Below are positions 52,263 to 61,542 of a stretch of DNA of 64,000 bases, piece by piece (the first letter of the stretch is position 1; every line of letters begins with the position of its first letter). The position numbers and the translations under genes are program-made. The stretch is from Micromonospora cremea (GTDB lineage Bacteria; Actinomycetota; Actinomycetes; Mycobacteriales; Micromonosporaceae). Location: contig NZ_FSQT01000001.1 in assembly GCF_900143515.1 (NCBI RefSeq), forward strand, positions 2,418,001 to 2,482,000, written 5' to 3'. The notes beneath the pieces are model-generated. The model saw nothing but the letters and a program-made list of their open reading frames with translations, did no database searches and was not told where the DNA came from.

Positions 52263-53156
52263 CTACAGCAGGTCCACGTGGTCCCGCCACGAGTGGCGGG
52301 GCTCGTAGCCCAGCACCCGGCGTGCCTTGTCGATGCTGAGCAGGGTCTCGTGGTCACCGAGCTCCCTGCGGATCTCGACACCCGGATAGACCTCGGCCAT
52401 CAGGCTTGCGCTGGACCTGCTCATGACGGTGTCGGCGTTGGCGATGATGAAGACCTCGGCGCCGGGCTGATCGTGGGCGAGGGCCCGCTCGACCGCCTGA
52501 GCCCCGTCGCGGGCGTCGATGTAGCCCCACAGGTTCCACCGGCGCAGCTGCGGGTCCGCGTCGAACGAGGGGAACGGAGCGTAGTCCTCGACGTCCATCA
52601 CGTTGGAGAACCGCAGGCCCACCATGACCAGCTCCGGGTCCCACCGGCAGAAGTGCCGCGCCATCTCCTCCTCGAGCGCCTTGTTCAGCGAGTACGTCGA
52701 CTCGGGTCGCGGCGCGTACTCCTCGTCGACCGGCGCGTACGGCGGCGGGGTGTCGAACGGCAGCCCCAGCACGGTCTCGCTCGACGCCCACACCACCCGC
52801 TTGATCCCGGCCGCCCGGGCTGCGGCGAAGACGTTGTACGTGGCGGCGGAGTTGTTCGCGAAGGTGGTCGCGTTGGACATCAGGCCGGGGGCCGGGACCG
52901 CCGCCAGGTGCACGATGGCGTCGACGCCGCCGGCGTGCTCGTCGGCACTGCCGGTGAACGCCTCCACGACCTGCCCGTAGTCGGTGAGGTCGACGAGGAG
53001 GAACTCGCCGGCCACGTCGCGGGGGTCGCGGCCGCCGGCGCGGTCGACGGCCAGCACGTCGACGCCCACGGCGCGCAGGTGCGCGACCACGGCGCGGCCG
53101 AGTTTGCCGGTGGCCCCGGTGACGACGACGCGCTTGGGCAGTGCGGGATCGGTCAT
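52263..53156 (-). CDS. NAD-dependent epimerase/dehydratase (extended SDR)
   Basis: About 297 residues from ATG 53154-53156. The cofactor loop is VTGATGKLGRAVVAHL; the catalytic Tyr-x3-Lys is in STYSLNKALEEE, with a Ser in WASSETVLG. The RFSNVMDVEDYAPFP segment is typical of the uronate-dehydrogenase-like branch of the extended SDRs. It probably acts on a sugar or sugar-acid; the substrate is unknown. It is convergent with the GH128 remnant and stands alone. Confidence 0.85.
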   Translation of the reverse strand: MTDPALPKRVVVTGATGKLGRAVVAHLRAVGVDVLAVDRAGGRDPRDVAGEFLLVDLTDYGQVVEAFTGSADEHAGGVDAIVHLAAVPAPGLMSNATTFANNSAATYNVFAAARAAGIKRVVWASSETVLGLPFDTPPPYAPVDEEYAPRPESTYSLNKALEEEMARHFCRWDPELVMVGLRFSNVMDVEDYAPFPSFDADPQLRRWNLWGYIDARDGAQAVERALAHDQPGAEVFIIANADTVMSRSSASLMAEVYPGVEIRRELGDHETLLSIDKARRVLGYEPRHSWRDHVDLL

Positions 53157-53327
53157 GCTGACATCTTCTCCGGCTCGGCGCGGTGCCCCGCAGGCGGGTG
53201 CAGCCCGCTCAGTTCCGGAGGCGGCGCCGTTTCTGGTTACGGCGTCCAGAGGCCCGCGCTGCCTAGCTTGAGCTGGGCCTGATGCCCTTGATCTTGAATG
53301 TCGTACCCCTTCGGCATGATGTGCGCC

Positions 53328-53822
53328 ATGACGACGCACCACCCGAAGCCCCGGCGCCTGGTCTACGGCCACGCACAGATGCAGGACTGCCTCGCCTTCG
53401 CCGACGCCGACACCGCCCCCGCGGAGGCCGAGGAGATCAAGGCGCTCGCCTCCGCCCGCACGTGGGGCGAAGCCCGGCAGGTTCAGACCACCCACCTGTG
53501 GAACCCCGCGGGCCCGGAGTACTACGACCCCGAGGACGGGTTCGCCGACGACAAGCCGTTCAGCATCAACGAAGTTGGTGCGGTTGTGGAGGGAAACTGG
53601 CCCCCAATGGTCACGGAGCGGGCGTTCGAGCTGCTGCCGCGGGACCTGCAGGCCCGGTTCGGAGGACGCAAGTTCACGGCCCTCAACGGCGACATCCTCG
53701 AGATCCCGCTCGACCACGAAGCCGAGCTGGTGGCCGACCTGCGCCAGCGCGGCTACGAGGTGACCCGCGACGACGATCTCATCAACGTCCTCGACGGCCG
53801 CAGCTTCAGCCCCCTCGCCTGA
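53328..53822 (+). CDS. Hypothetical protein
   Basis: About 164 residues if ATG 53328 is used; ATGs at 53298 and 53316 are in frame. The protein is acidic and soluble (AFADADTAPAEAEEIKALAS, then YYDPEDGFADDKPFSIN), with a C-terminal part DLRQRGYEVTRDDDLINVL that resembles a two-strand-helix unit. No family recognised. Coding character is good. Confidence 0.65.
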   Translation: MTTHHPKPRRLVYGHAQMQDCLAFADADTAPAEAEEIKALASARTWGEARQVQTTHLWNPAGPEYYDPEDGFADDKPFSINEVGAVVEGNWPPMVTERAFELLPRDLQARFGGRKFTALNGDILEIPLDHEAELVADLRQRGYEVTRDDDLINVLDGRSFSPLA

Positions 53823-53988
53823 AGCGGCCCAGGCAGGGACACCGCAGCGGCCAGGCACCCTGCGCCCGGTCGAGGCAGTTTCGACCTCGGTCCGGCGGCG
53901 GCGCCTCCGGGCCACGGAGCCGATGATCGATGTAGACGAGTCGGCGCTTTGTGCGGCATTGCCCGGGCGAAATTGGCAGGATGGCGCC

Positions 53989-54858
53989 ATGGCCACGGTC
54001 GCTGTGATCGGTCTGGGTGGGATGGGTAGCCGGATAGCGGGCCGGCTGCTCGATGCCGGCCATGACCTCGTTGTCTGGAACCGCACGCCGCAGAGGGCCA
54101 GCGATCTTGTGGCGCGTGGCGCGGTCGCTGCCGACAGTCCGGCAGAGGCTGCCCGCCGGGCCGATCTGGTCATCACCATGCTGGCCGACCCGGCCGCGCT
54201 ACAGGAGGTGGCCGAGGGCCCGCAGGGCATCCTCGCCGGTGCTACCGCGTCGACGACGCTCGCTGAGATGTCCACGGTCGGGCTGCCCGCGGTGCGACGG
54301 TTGGCCGCGATGCTGCCGGATGGCGTTGGCCTGCTCGACGCGCCGGTGCTGGGCAGCGTCTCGGAGGCCGAGTCCGGTTCGCTCCGGATATTCGTCGGAG
54401 GGCCGGAGCCGCTCGCCCAACGGTGGATGCCGGTGTTGGGCGCGCTTGGCTCGCCGATGCATGTCGGACCGCTCGGTGCCGGGGCGGCGGCCAAACTGGT
54501 CGCCAATTCGACCCTCTTCGGAGTGCTCGCTGTTCTCGGTGAGGCGCTCGCCCTCGCGGATGGGCTTGGACTGCCGCGGGACACAGCGTTCGAGGTCTTG
54601 TCCGCGACTCCCGTCGGCTCGCAGGCGGATCGGCGACGACCGGCGATCGAGTCCGGTCAATTCCCGCTCCGGTTCGCGTTGTCACTCGCCCGTAAGGACG
54701 CCGATCTGGTCGTGTCGGCCGCTGAGTCGGCGGGCGTCGAACTGCCGGTCGCGGCGGCCGCACGGCAGTGGGTCGCGTCGGCCCAAAAGGCCGGCCTTGG
54801 CGACCGGGACTACTCGGCCGTGATCGCGCACATCACCGACACTGCCCGATCAGGCTGA
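53989..54858 (+). CDS. NAD(P)-dependent oxidoreductase, 3-hydroxyisobutyrate dehydrogenase-like
   Basis: About 289 residues from ATG 53989 with GGCAGGA eight bases upstream. The Rossmann motif is VIGLGGMGSRIAGRLL; the substrate motif DAPVLGSVSEAESGSL and catalytic Lys in GAGAAAKLVANS identify the beta-hydroxyacid dehydrogenase family. The later RKDADLVVSAAESAGVELP is also typical. It may act on a short hydroxy acid or as an imine reductase; the catalytic Lys favours the former. Confidence 0.87.
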   Translation: MATVAVIGLGGMGSRIAGRLLDAGHDLVVWNRTPQRASDLVARGAVAADSPAEAARRADLVITMLADPAALQEVAEGPQGILAGATASTTLAEMSTVGLPAVRRLAAMLPDGVGLLDAPVLGSVSEAESGSLRIFVGGPEPLAQRWMPVLGALGSPMHVGPLGAGAAAKLVANSTLFGVLAVLGEALALADGLGLPRDTAFEVLSATPVGSQADRRRPAIESGQFPLRFALSLARKDADLVVSAAESAGVELPVAAAARQWVASAQKAGLGDRDYSAVIAHITDTARSG

Positions 54859-54953
54859 GACCTGGGTCGTGCGGCAGGCCCGTCGGGGTGATCGTTGAAC
54901 CCTTCCTCGCCTGCCAAGGGCCGCTCGTCCTGGAGTGAGCTGGCCCGCCTGGT

Positions 54954-55313
54954 TCAGCGGGGTCGACTCAGCCACTCCCAGGCGCGGCGGAGGCCCGCCT
55001 GCACCGGGTCGTCACCCGCGGCCTCGGCCTCTCTGGCCGGCGTGTCCTCGCGGGGCTCGTGCAGTTCGGCACCGGGCACCGACAGCACGACCCCCCGCTC
55101 GTACAGGTCGGCGATCTGCTCGCGCTGGGCGAAGCGGTGGGAACCGTACGGCTTTGGCGGGGCCACGATCACGCCGTGGAAGATGTCGGAGCGTTCGTCG
55201 GTGAGCACGTGCTCGACCACGCCGACGGGTGCCGAGTCGACGTCGTAGACCCGGGCGCCGACGGCGAGCGCAAGGTACGAGACCTTCGCGCCGAGATCCT
55301 CCACGACATTCAC
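54954..55313 (-). CDS. PRC-barrel-like small protein
   Basis: About 119 residues from GTG 55311-55313. The middle (ALAVGARVYDVDSAPVGVVE and DIFHGVIVAPP) has the PRC-barrel strand pattern, followed by a charged tail and a C-terminal Trp-containing helix (GLRRAWEWLSRP). PRC-barrel proteins bind RNA, membranes or other proteins. Role unknown. Confidence 0.65.
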   Translation of the reverse strand: MNVVEDLGAKVSYLALAVGARVYDVDSAPVGVVEHVLTDERSDIFHGVIVAPPKPYGSHRFAQREQIADLYERGVVLSVPGAELHEPREDTPAREAEAAGDDPVQAGLRRAWEWLSRPR

Positions 55314-55421
55314 GTTACCCGCCGCCTGATCACCATGGGCCCGATCACCCGCGGTCGGCGCGGACGCCAGGCGGTGCGCGGTGGGCAACAGCCGCGCACC
55401 GCCTGGCCACCACCATGCGGC

Positions 55422-57437
55422 TCACGCCGTACGCAGCCAGCCGAGGGTCGTCATGGTGGAGAGGCTGGTCGCCTTGAGGCCAGCGTCGGAAACGGTCCAG
55501 AGCACTCCGTCGACCACCAGTGACCGGCGGATCGGCGTCAAATCCTCGGGACGCCCCGTGCCCAGCGTGTGGTCAACGGTGCCGACCTCGGTGAACCCGC
55601 CGTCGCCGGCTCGCAGGGCCAGCGCCACGTTGCTCGGCAGGCCCCTGCCGTAGACGATCAGTGGGACCACGACCAGGCGTTCGGCCGGCCAGTAGAGGAA
55701 CGCATGCGGGTCGAACTCCGCCTCGGAGTGCCCCTGCTTGACGTGATACTGGGCGATCCGGGTCGGCTTGGCCGGATCGGAGACGTCGAAGAGCGAGAGC
55801 TGGGTGCCCTGGACACGGCCCTGGTCGGACGCCTCCTGCCCGACGCCGAGCAGCCGTCCATCGCCGGCCGGGTGCAGGTACGCCGAATACCCGTTGATCT
55901 TCAGTTCGCCGCTCACCTTCGGCGCCCGCGGATCACGCAGATCGACGGTGTAGAGCGGGTCGGTCTGCCGGAAGGTGACGACGTGCCCGGTGCCGCCGAC
56001 GAACCGTACCGCGTATATCCGTTCCCCCTTGCCCAGTCCGGTGACCTTGCCGACCTGGGTCAGCGCCGTGCCGTCGGCGCGCAGGACGTACACGCTGGAC
56101 GTCGAGTTCGGCTTGTCGCCCCAGGTACGGCCACTGGTGGTGGCCACTCTCAGGTGACCGTCCCACTCGGACATGGCGTACTGGTTGATGAGCCAGCCCG
56201 GTACGGACGCGTCGGCGACGTACCGCGGGGCACCCGCGCCCGAGATGTCGAACTGATAGATCTCGGTGGTCTCGTCTTTGGGATCGGGTGCGATGTTCCG
56301 TGCGGTCAGCATCGGCAGCACCCGCCAGCGCTGGTCGTTGGCGACGTACAGCCGGGGTCCGTTGCTGTAGACGGTGTCGCCGTCGGCGATCACGGTGACC
56401 GGGTCGCCAGCGCCGAGCGCAGCCGCGCCGAGGTCGAAGCTGAGCACGGTCATCAGCGACGTGCCGGAGTAGGCGGCCGGCCGGCTCACCCGTTCGCAGC
56501 CGACCCGTCCGGTGCTGGTTCGTCCACCGGAGGTGACCTCGTACCGGGGCAGCCAGTCGTCGGCGGTGGCGTTGTCGATGATCTCGCGGTTGGCGGCGGT
56601 GCGCTGCTCATCGGTGGCCCCTTCCCGGTGCGGGAAGTTCAGCCGGGGCGCGGAGCGGACCACGACCCGGACGGTGGTGCCCGCCTGGCGGGCGTCCACC
56701 AGGTTGCCGTCGATCCGGTATTCGCCGATGATCTTCGGCTCGGCGGACAGGTCGACCATGATCAGCCGGGGGCCGACGATGCCGTCCGGCGTTGGGGCCT
56801 CTGCCGGGACGGCGCGTGCGCCTCCCCCGCGGACGGTCGGTCTCGCCATCCCGGCCCACCCGTCGCGGCGCAGCACCAGCGCACGGTCACCGTCCAGCAG
56901 CAGGCTGTCCTCAGCCCCGCCGAAGCTGTCTGCACCCGGCAGCTCCAGTTCTCCGGTCAGCCGGCGGGTGGCCGGGTCGACCACGTACAGCTTGCCGTGG
57001 CTCACGGTGACGATCCGCTTGCCGTCGGTCTTGACCAGGTCCGGTTCATCGGCCCCGGCCTCGTGCGTGTTGGTGCCCGAGTAGCCCTTGGGCGCCGCAT
57101 CCGCCCGCCCCGCTGCGGCGGGCGCCCCAGCCTGTTCGGCGCGGTCGAAGGTGCGGATGTCCCCGTTCGGCCCGAACCCCCAGGGCCCGACGTACGCCTT
57201 GGCTGCCGCCTTCAGCTGCCGCAGCGCCTCCGGGCAGGAGTCGAACGCGACGAGCCGGAATCCGCCGGCCGGCAATCCCCGGTCAGGTGGCGGCACGGGG
57301 GCCGGCTGCGTCGTACAGCCGGTGACCAGCGCCAGACCGGCGACCAGGGCCAGTCCCATGACGCGAGCTGGAATCACGACTCGGGGGACGCCGGTGGCGG
57401 CCGTTGGATGGGGTACGTGGGCTCTGCTACGCGTCAT
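55422..57437 (-). CDS. Secreted beta-propeller-domain lipoprotein
   Basis: About 671 residues from ATG 57435-57437. A signal sequence ends in the lipobox LALVTGCTT. The mature protein begins with FRLVAFDSCPEALRQLK and then the PF09826-type beta-propeller, with hallmark TNTHEAGADEPDLVKTDGKR and repeating blade endings (YVVDPATRRLTGELELPG, GHVVTFRQTDPLYTVDLRDP). Many actinobacteria and archaea have it. The function is unknown; a surface binding or protease-like role has been proposed. It is divergent from the TetR gene, across 81 bp. Confidence 0.88.
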   Translation of the reverse strand: MTRSRAHVPHPTAATGVPRVVIPARVMGLALVAGLALVTGCTTQPAPVPPPDRGLPAGGFRLVAFDSCPEALRQLKAAAKAYVGPWGFGPNGDIRTFDRAEQAGAPAAAGRADAAPKGYSGTNTHEAGADEPDLVKTDGKRIVTVSHGKLYVVDPATRRLTGELELPGADSFGGAEDSLLLDGDRALVLRRDGWAGMARPTVRGGGARAVPAEAPTPDGIVGPRLIMVDLSAEPKIIGEYRIDGNLVDARQAGTTVRVVVRSAPRLNFPHREGATDEQRTAANREIIDNATADDWLPRYEVTSGGRTSTGRVGCERVSRPAAYSGTSLMTVLSFDLGAAALGAGDPVTVIADGDTVYSNGPRLYVANDQRWRVLPMLTARNIAPDPKDETTEIYQFDISGAGAPRYVADASVPGWLINQYAMSEWDGHLRVATTSGRTWGDKPNSTSSVYVLRADGTALTQVGKVTGLGKGERIYAVRFVGGTGHVVTFRQTDPLYTVDLRDPRAPKVSGELKINGYSAYLHPAGDGRLLGVGQEASDQGRVQGTQLSLFDVSDPAKPTRIAQYHVKQGHSEAEFDPHAFLYWPAERLVVVPLIVYGRGLPSNVALALRAGDGGFTEVGTVDHTLGTGRPEDLTPIRRSLVVDGVLWTVSDAGLKATSLSTMTTLGWLRTA

Positions 57438-57490
57438 GCCCCCTACGACGTGCCTGCCCCGGGCTGGGTTCCCAGCGACACCTTGTCGCC

Positions 57491-57516
57491 AAGGATTGAA
57501 TGATGGTTCAATCCTT
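57491..57516. promoter_or_regulatory. TetR operator palindrome
   Basis: AAGGATTGAA and its exact complement separated by six bases, three bases before the TetR start and about 54 bp from the divergent propeller gene. A perfect 10-bp inverted repeat at this place is the expected binding site of the TetR protein. Confidence 0.82.
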
Positions 57517-57518
57517 GC

Positions 57519-58118
57519 GTGGCGTATCGAAGCACCGAGCGGGTGAAGGCTCGGCTGAGCGCCTCCCGGGAACGGATCATCGCCGCGGCACTGGGAATCA
57601 TGGCCGAGCACGGGTATGCCGGCTGCTCGGTCGCCGCCGTCGCCGAGCGGGCCGGCGTGGCGACCGGCAGCGTCTACCGCCACTTCCCGACCAAGGCCGA
57701 TCTGTTCGCCGAGGTGTTCCGCACGGCCTCTCAGCGCGAGGTGGACGCGGTCGCGCGCGCCGCAGCGCTGGAGACCTCCGCCACCGAGCAGATGGCCGCC
57801 GTCGTCGAGACGTTCTCTGGCCGCGCCCTGCAGTCCCCACGGTTGGCGTATGCCCTGCTCGCCGAGCCGGTCGATCCGGCGGTCGACGCCGAGCGGCTCG
57901 TCTTCCGCCGCGCGTACGCCGAACTGATCGCCGGGTATGTCGCAGCCGGTGTGGCGAGCGGTGAACTACCCCCGCAAGATCCGGAGCTGACCGCGACCGC
58001 GCTGGTCGGCGCCCTGGCCGAGGCCATGGTCGGTCCGCTGGCCGCCGGGGTCGCCGGCCCGGAGACCATCCCCGCCCTGATCGCCTTCATCCACCGCGCG
58101 CTGGGAGTATCGCCGTGA
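57519..58118 (+). CDS. TetR/AcrR-family regulator
   Basis: 199 residues from GTG 57519. The HTH is VAAVAERAGVATGSVYRHFP, preceded by ASRERIIAAALGIMAEHGYA. The ligand domain has ETFSGRALQSPRLAYALLAE and a C-terminal helix pair. It overlaps the acyl-CoA dehydrogenase gene by four bases. The operator in front suggests autorepression and control of the dehydrogenase, perhaps in answer to an acyl-CoA. Confidence 0.9.
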   Translation: MAYRSTERVKARLSASRERIIAAALGIMAEHGYAGCSVAAVAERAGVATGSVYRHFPTKADLFAEVFRTASQREVDAVARAAALETSATEQMAAVVETFSGRALQSPRLAYALLAEPVDPAVDAERLVFRRAYAELIAGYVAAGVASGELPPQDPELTATALVGALAEAMVGPLAAGVAGPETIPALIAFIHRALGVSP

Positions 58119-59743
58119 CGACACACGAGGTCTTCAACCAGGTTCCCCCGCTCGCCGGCTACGACGCGGCGGACGACCCGGCACTGCTCGACGGGCTCGA
58201 GCGGGAGGGTGCCGGCTGGGCCGCCGCCGAGCTGCACGAGCTCGGCCGCCTGGGCGGCGCCGAGCAGGCCATCGAGTACGGGCGGCTGGCCAACGAGCAT
58301 CCGCCGGTCCTGCGCACCCACGACCGCTACGGCCATCGGATCGACGAGGTGGAGTTCCACCCCGCCTGGCACGAGCTGATGCGCACCGCGGTCACGCACG
58401 GCCTGCACGCCGCACCGTGGGCGGACGCCCGACCGGGCGCACACGTGGCGCGGGCCGCCAAGTTCTACACGTGGCGGCCCGACGCCGGCCACGGCTGCCC
58501 GATCTCGATGACCTACGCAGCAGTGCCGGCGTTGCGGCACAACCCGGAGCTGGCCGCGCGGTACGAGCCGCTGCTCACCGCCACGACGTACGACTTCGGG
58601 CTGCGTCCGCCGCTGGCCAAGCAGGGGCTGCTGGCGGGCATGTCGATGACGGAGAAGCAGGGCGGCTCGGACGTGCGCGCCAACACCACCACCGCCCGCC
58701 CTGAGCCGGACGGAACCTACCGGCTCGTCGGGCACAAGTGGTTCACGTCGGCGCCGATGTGCGACATCTTCCTCACCCTCGCCCAGGCACCGGACGGAAT
58801 CACCTGCTTCCTCGTCCCGCGTGTCCTTCCCGACGGCACCCGCAACCCGATGCGGCTGATGCGCCTGAAGGACAAGCTCGGCAACCGGTCCAACGCCTCG
58901 GCGGAGGTGGAATACGAGCAGGCGGTCGCCTGGCGCGTCGGAGACGAGGGCCGTGGCGTGCGCACCATCATCGACATGGTCAACCTGACCCGCCTCGACT
59001 GCGTGATCGGCGCGGCGGCCGGGATGCGCCAAGGCGTGATCACCGCCGCCCACCACGCCACCCACCGGCAGACCTTCGGCCGGTACCTCATCGACCAGCC
59101 CCTGATGCGCAACGTGCTCGCCGACCTCGCGGTCGAGTCCGAGGCCGCCACCGTCCTCATGATGCGCCTCGCCGGAGCGACCGACCGATCCGCGCGCGGC
59201 GACGCCAGCGAGACCGCGTTCAAACGGCTCGCCCTCGCGGTCGGCAAGTACTGGGTCTGCAAGCGCTGGCCGGCACACACCGCCGAGGCCCTCGAGTGCC
59301 TGGGCGGCAACGGCTACGTCGAGGAGTCGGGCATGCCGCGGCTGTTCCGCGAGTCGCCGCTGAACTCGATCTGGGAGGGCTCCGGCAACGTCGCCGCTCT
59401 GGACGTCCTGCGTGTTCTCGTCAAGGAACCCCAGGTCATGGAGGCGTTCCAGGCCGAGGTGGGCGCCGCTGCCGGCACCGACGCACGGCTCGACGCCGCG
59501 GTTCGCCAGGTACGGGCCGACCTGTCCGACCTCGACGACCTCGAACTGCGGGCGCGGCGCGTCGTCGAGCGGCTCGCCCTGGTGCTGCAGGGCTCGCTGC
59601 TGGTGCGGCACGGGCACCCCGCCGTCGCCGACGCCTTCTGCGCGTCCCGGCTCGGCGGCGATCACGGCCAGGCGTACGGCACCCTGCCGACCGGCGTCGA
59701 CTTCGCCGCGATCATCTCCCGCGCCACCGCGAAGGTGAACTGA
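58115..59743 (+). CDS. Acyl-CoA dehydrogenase, AidB-like subgroup
   Basis: 542 residues, longer than ordinary acyl-CoA dehydrogenases (about 380) and matching the AidB/isovaleryl-like group. Features are MTEKQGGSDVRANTTTARPE (FAD-binding loop), HKWFTSAPMCDIFLTLAQ, HHATHRQTFGRYLIDQPLM and ECLGGNGYVEE, with ESPLNSIWEGSGNV near the catalytic region. It uses FAD; AidB itself is linked to protection against DNA alkylation, while relatives oxidise branched acyl-CoA. Coupling to a TetR gene suggests lipid-type induction. Confidence 0.88.
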   Translation: MTTHEVFNQVPPLAGYDAADDPALLDGLEREGAGWAAAELHELGRLGGAEQAIEYGRLANEHPPVLRTHDRYGHRIDEVEFHPAWHELMRTAVTHGLHAAPWADARPGAHVARAAKFYTWRPDAGHGCPISMTYAAVPALRHNPELAARYEPLLTATTYDFGLRPPLAKQGLLAGMSMTEKQGGSDVRANTTTARPEPDGTYRLVGHKWFTSAPMCDIFLTLAQAPDGITCFLVPRVLPDGTRNPMRLMRLKDKLGNRSNASAEVEYEQAVAWRVGDEGRGVRTIIDMVNLTRLDCVIGAAAGMRQGVITAAHHATHRQTFGRYLIDQPLMRNVLADLAVESEAATVLMMRLAGATDRSARGDASETAFKRLALAVGKYWVCKRWPAHTAEALECLGGNGYVEESGMPRLFRESPLNSIWEGSGNVAALDVLRVLVKEPQVMEAFQAEVGAAAGTDARLDAAVRQVRADLSDLDDLELRARRVVERLALVLQGSLLVRHGHPAVADAFCASRLGGDHGQAYGTLPTGVDFAAIISRATAKVN

Positions 59744-59800
59744 CAGAAACCTCCCCGGTGGCCATCACCGTCCGGACCGGTGTCGGCGATACCAGACGCG

Positions 59801-59858
59801 GCGGGGTGCCGGCTGGTCAGCCGGACGTCCGCCGCCGGCTGACCAGCCGGCACCCCGC
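59801..59858. terminator. Bidirectional terminator
   Basis: A perfect 24-bp stem with a 10-base loop between the convergent dehydrogenase and MFS genes. It is one of the longest perfect hairpins in the window. Confidence 0.88.
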
Positions 59859-59877
59859 CGGCTCTCGGGACCCAGCG

Positions 59878-61068
59878 TCAGGTCGCCGGTCGAACGATGG
59901 CAAGGAACAGGGCCAGGGCGACGGCCTGGATGCCGGCCACGGTGATGATCAACGCGGTGATCGAGTAGTCGTAGAGGGCGCCGGTGAGCAGCCCACCGAC
60001 CAGGGTCGCCCCGCCCAACCCGGCGGCGAAGATGCCGTAGGCGGTGCCCCGCCGAGCGGCGGGGACGATGTCGGCGATGGTCGCACGCATGGTGGATTCC
60101 TGGATGCCGAGCACGGCGCCCCAGGCCAGGACCCCGGCGACCGCGGTCGCCGGGGTGGTGGTGAAGGCCGCCAGCGGGATCAGGGCGGTCAGCACGGGTA
60201 CGGCGGCCAGCACCCGGACCCCGACGCGGTCATACAGCCACCCCGAGGCCAGCGCGGCGAGCGCGTCGACGCCCATCGCGGCGGCGTACACGACCGGGAC
60301 CACCGCCACGGGTACGACGTGCCGGGTGGCGAGGTGGAAGCTGAGCACCCCGAAGGTGGCGTAGCCGGCCGTGGTCCCCGCCGTGAACGCCAGATAGGTC
60401 CAGAACACGCGGGGTAGCCGGCCGCCCGGCGGGGCGGGCGGCGCGCCGGGTCGAGGGCCCGGTTCGAAGCGACGCGGGTCGGGCACGCCGGCGCGTAGCC
60501 ACAGCAGCAGGAGCATCGCCGCCACGGCGGGTACGGCCAAGGCGAGGAACGCGGGCCGGTAGTTGTGGGCGGTCGCGGCCAGTACGGCGGCGACCAGCAG
60601 CGGCCCCGCCACGCCGCCGGCCTGGTCGAGCGCCTCATGGACGGCGAAGCCCTTGCCGCGGCCGACTGCCGCCGCGGCGTGCGAGAGCATGACATCCCTC
60701 GCCGGGCCGCGGATGGCCTTGCCGGCGCGCTCCGCGACGAACAGCGCCGCAACCAGCCACAGTGCGGTGGTCAGCCCGAGAGCGGGCACGGCGACCATGG
60801 TCACGGCATAACCGACCAGGACGAGCAGCCAGTAGGCGCGGGTCCGGTCCGCGAGGGGTCCGGTGGCCAGCCGCCCGGCCAGGGCGGTCGCCTCGCCAGC
60901 GCCGGTGACCAGCCCGACGACGGTCGCGGATGCGCCGACGGTGGCCAGATAGGGGCCGATGACCGACCGGGCGCCCTCGTACACCACGTCCGAGAGCAGG
61001 CTGACCAGACCGAAGGCGGTCACGAACCGCCACGGCGTCCACCTGATGGTGAGCGCGGTGACTCTCAC
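59878..61068 (-). CDS. MFS transporter
   Basis: About 396 residues from GTG 61066-61068; the frame is open further upstream but overlaps the region of the divergent DUF4326 gene start. Twelve hydrophobic segments are visible. The loop 2-3 motif GPLADRTRAYW and the start SLLSDVVYEGARSVIGPYLA are typical of a subfamily whose natural substrates are unknown. The DUF4326 gene starts about 100 bp away in the opposite direction. Confidence 0.85.
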   Translation of the reverse strand: MRVTALTIRWTPWRFVTAFGLVSLLSDVVYEGARSVIGPYLATVGASATVVGLVTGAGEATALAGRLATGPLADRTRAYWLLVLVGYAVTMVAVPALGLTTALWLVAALFVAERAGKAIRGPARDVMLSHAAAAVGRGKGFAVHEALDQAGGVAGPLLVAAVLAATAHNYRPAFLALAVPAVAAMLLLLWLRAGVPDPRRFEPGPRPGAPPAPPGGRLPRVFWTYLAFTAGTTAGYATFGVLSFHLATRHVVPVAVVPVVYAAAMGVDALAALASGWLYDRVGVRVLAAVPVLTALIPLAAFTTTPATAVAGVLAWGAVLGIQESTMRATIADIVPAARRGTAYGIFAAGLGGATLVGGLLTGALYDYSITALIITVAGIQAVALALFLAIVRPAT

Positions 61069-61168
61069 CCGTGCAGTCTGGCCTACCGGCAAGGTGGCCG
61101 GACGTGGATCGGCAACGGCGACCCGCGCGATACTGACGCTGCCGGGCGGGAACCTGAGGAGCCGAGCC

Positions 61169-61495
61169 ATGCAGGCAACCACAGTGGTCAACATGAAGGG
61201 CCACCGCGACGACCCGGCGTACGCCGACGTGCTCTACGTCGGGCGCGCCATGTATCGCGGCGGCTGGCACCTCCCCCGCTCCCCGTTGTCCAGCCCGTAC
61301 CGCCCCGGCCCGGACGGCACCCGGGACGAGGTCGTCGAGAAGTACCGCGCGTACCTGCTCGACAGCCCCGAACTCCTCGCCCTCCTGGCCGAAGTGCGCG
61401 GGCGCAGGCTCGGCTGCTGGTGTGCGCCGGAGCGCTGTCACGCCGAGGTGATCGCGGAACTCGCCGACTCGCCGCCGGCGTCGAGCCTCCGGTAG
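61169..61495 (+). CDS. DUF4326 protein
   Basis: 108 residues from ATG 61169 with GAGGAG eight bases upstream. The family motifs are present: YVGRAMYRGGWHLPRSPLSS early, then a conserved EVVEKYRAYLL and the Cys/His end RLGCWCAPERCHAEVIAEL. The CxC...CH cluster suggests metal binding or nuclease-like chemistry, but the function is unknown. DUF4326 genes are often found in phage as well as chromosomes. Confidence 0.88.
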   Translation: MQATTVVNMKGHRDDPAYADVLYVGRAMYRGGWHLPRSPLSSPYRPGPDGTRDEVVEKYRAYLLDSPELLALLAEVRGRRLGCWCAPERCHAEVIAELADSPPASSLR

Positions 61496-61542
61496 GAGGC
61501 CCGGCAGAGCTGTCTGGTCGACGTGGTCTGCCGACGAGCTGC

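Noticed and set aside
52263..54584. Very long minus-strand frame (773 codons) covering the epimerase and the region upstream
   Set aside because: Only the first 297 codons from ATG 53156 match a protein family; the upstream part runs antisense to the oxidoreductase at 53989-54858 and to a hypothetical gene.
57731..59665. Minus-strand open frame of 644 codons opposite the acyl-CoA dehydrogenase
   Set aside because: It is the complement of a clear AidB-like enzyme and consists of Val/Gly/Asp/Arg-rich sequence typical of high-GC shadows.
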